Shown piece after piece: positions 5,304 through 5,665 of a stretch of 5,665 nt of DNA. Location: the NCBI GenBank assembly GCA_947476515.1, contig CANJQZ010000139.1, forward strand, positions 1-5,665. Reading direction: 5' to 3'. This DNA comes from Flavobacteriales bacterium. Its GTDB lineage: Bacteria > Bacteroidota > Bacteroidia > Flavobacteriales_D > Crocinitomicaceae. The translations under genes and the position numbers were made by a program. The number at the start of each line of letters is the position of its first letter. Position 1 is the first letter of the stretch. A model generated the notes under the pieces. The model was not told the DNA's origin. It saw nothing but the letters and a program-made list of their open reading frames with translations, and searched no databases.

Positions 5304-5665
5304 ATGCATAAAAATATAAAAATAGGTCTGATCTTTATAACACTACTTCTAGTTGTTTTTTATATTTTTAAGAACGGACCAGCGTCAAAAGAAGCTAAGG
5401 GGCCTGTGCATTATGGGGATACTTTAAATTTTGTATCTACCGCTCCAATTGAATCACTATTTCCTTTAGATGCAACAGATCTTTATGCACACAGAGTAGG
5501 TTCTCAAATTTTTGAAACCCTTTTTATTCAAGATCTAAAGAAAGATACGGTACTGCCGCATTTAGCAAAAACATATCAGTACAGTAAAGACAGAAAAAAA
5601 ATTATTATTCGACTTAGAGATGATGTTTTTTTTCACGAAGACATCTGCTATAAAGGGAAATCCAA
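5304..5665 (+). CDS. Family 5 extracellular solute-binding protein (5' part only)
   Basis: The gene runs off the window; 120 residues are visible of what is usually a protein of 500-600. The family (SBP_bac_5; OppA/DppA/NikA type) binds peptides or other small solutes for ABC importers. Residues 8-22 are a hydrophobic segment after a basic start (MHKNIKIG) with no lipobox Cys, suggesting an uncleaved membrane anchor or an atypical signal. Family hallmarks follow: SLFPLDATDLYAHRVGSQIFETL (split as SLFPLDATDL at 51-60 and VGSQIFETLF at 65-74), then LPHLAKTYQYSKD (84-96) and IIIRLRDDVFFHED (100-113), the usual 'LRddVxFHDG' element with ED in place of DG. The ATG at 5304 follows an in-frame TAG at 5301, so this start is well fixed. 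It is divergent from the tRNA. Substrate and transporter partners cannot be told. Confidence 0.85.
   Translation, partial: MHKNIKIGLIFITLLLVVFYIFKNGPASKEAKGPVHYGDTLNFVSTAPIESLFPLDATDLYAHRVGSQIFETLFIQDLKKDTVLPHLAKTYQYSKDRKKIIIRLRDDVFFHEDICYKGKS

Overview
The window looks like chromosomal DNA of a Bacteroidota bacterium, most likely a flavobacterium. Four things point that way: low G+C, a protein ending in a type IX secretion (T9SS) sorting domain, signal peptides ending in HAQ/NAQ, and flavobacterial -7 boxes (TAnnTTTG) in front of the rightward end gene and the tRNA. The DNA is ordinary core-type content broken up by intergenic regions dense in repeats. No CRISPR array, transposase or phage gene is visible.

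Layout. Positions 1-1005 hold the 3' end of a large secreted or cell-surface protein, with near-identical 70-residue Ig-like repeats and a T9SS type A C-terminal domain. Positions 1006-1354 are non-coding and carry one copy of a palindromic repeat plus two CCCTGAG...CGAAGGG elements. Positions 1355-2836 and 2837-4414 are two abutting genes that probably form an operon: a secreted M48-family zinc metallopeptidase, and an exported protein of unknown function. Positions 4415-5077 contain no convincing intact gene. They hold a possible decayed leucine-rich-repeat gene fragment, a strong hairpin terminator, and a cluster of modular direct repeats that runs up to the terminator of a leftward tRNA-Arg(UCG) gene (5078-5151, minus strand). 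A divergent promoter region (5152-5303) separates this tRNA from a rightward gene cut by the window end (5304 onward), which encodes a membrane-anchored family 5 (peptide/nickel type) extracellular solute-binding protein.

How the genes relate. The peptidase and the unknown protein are probably co-expressed, and both are exported, so they may act together in the periplasm or outer envelope. The other genes are not obviously linked in function. The most unusual observation is in the tRNA: the almost universal tertiary pair G19-C56 appears to be replaced by a matched U19-A56 pair. The second is the mosaic of shared repeat modules downstream of that tRNA, one copy of which also lies near position 1030. 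I see no clear multi-gene novel system here.
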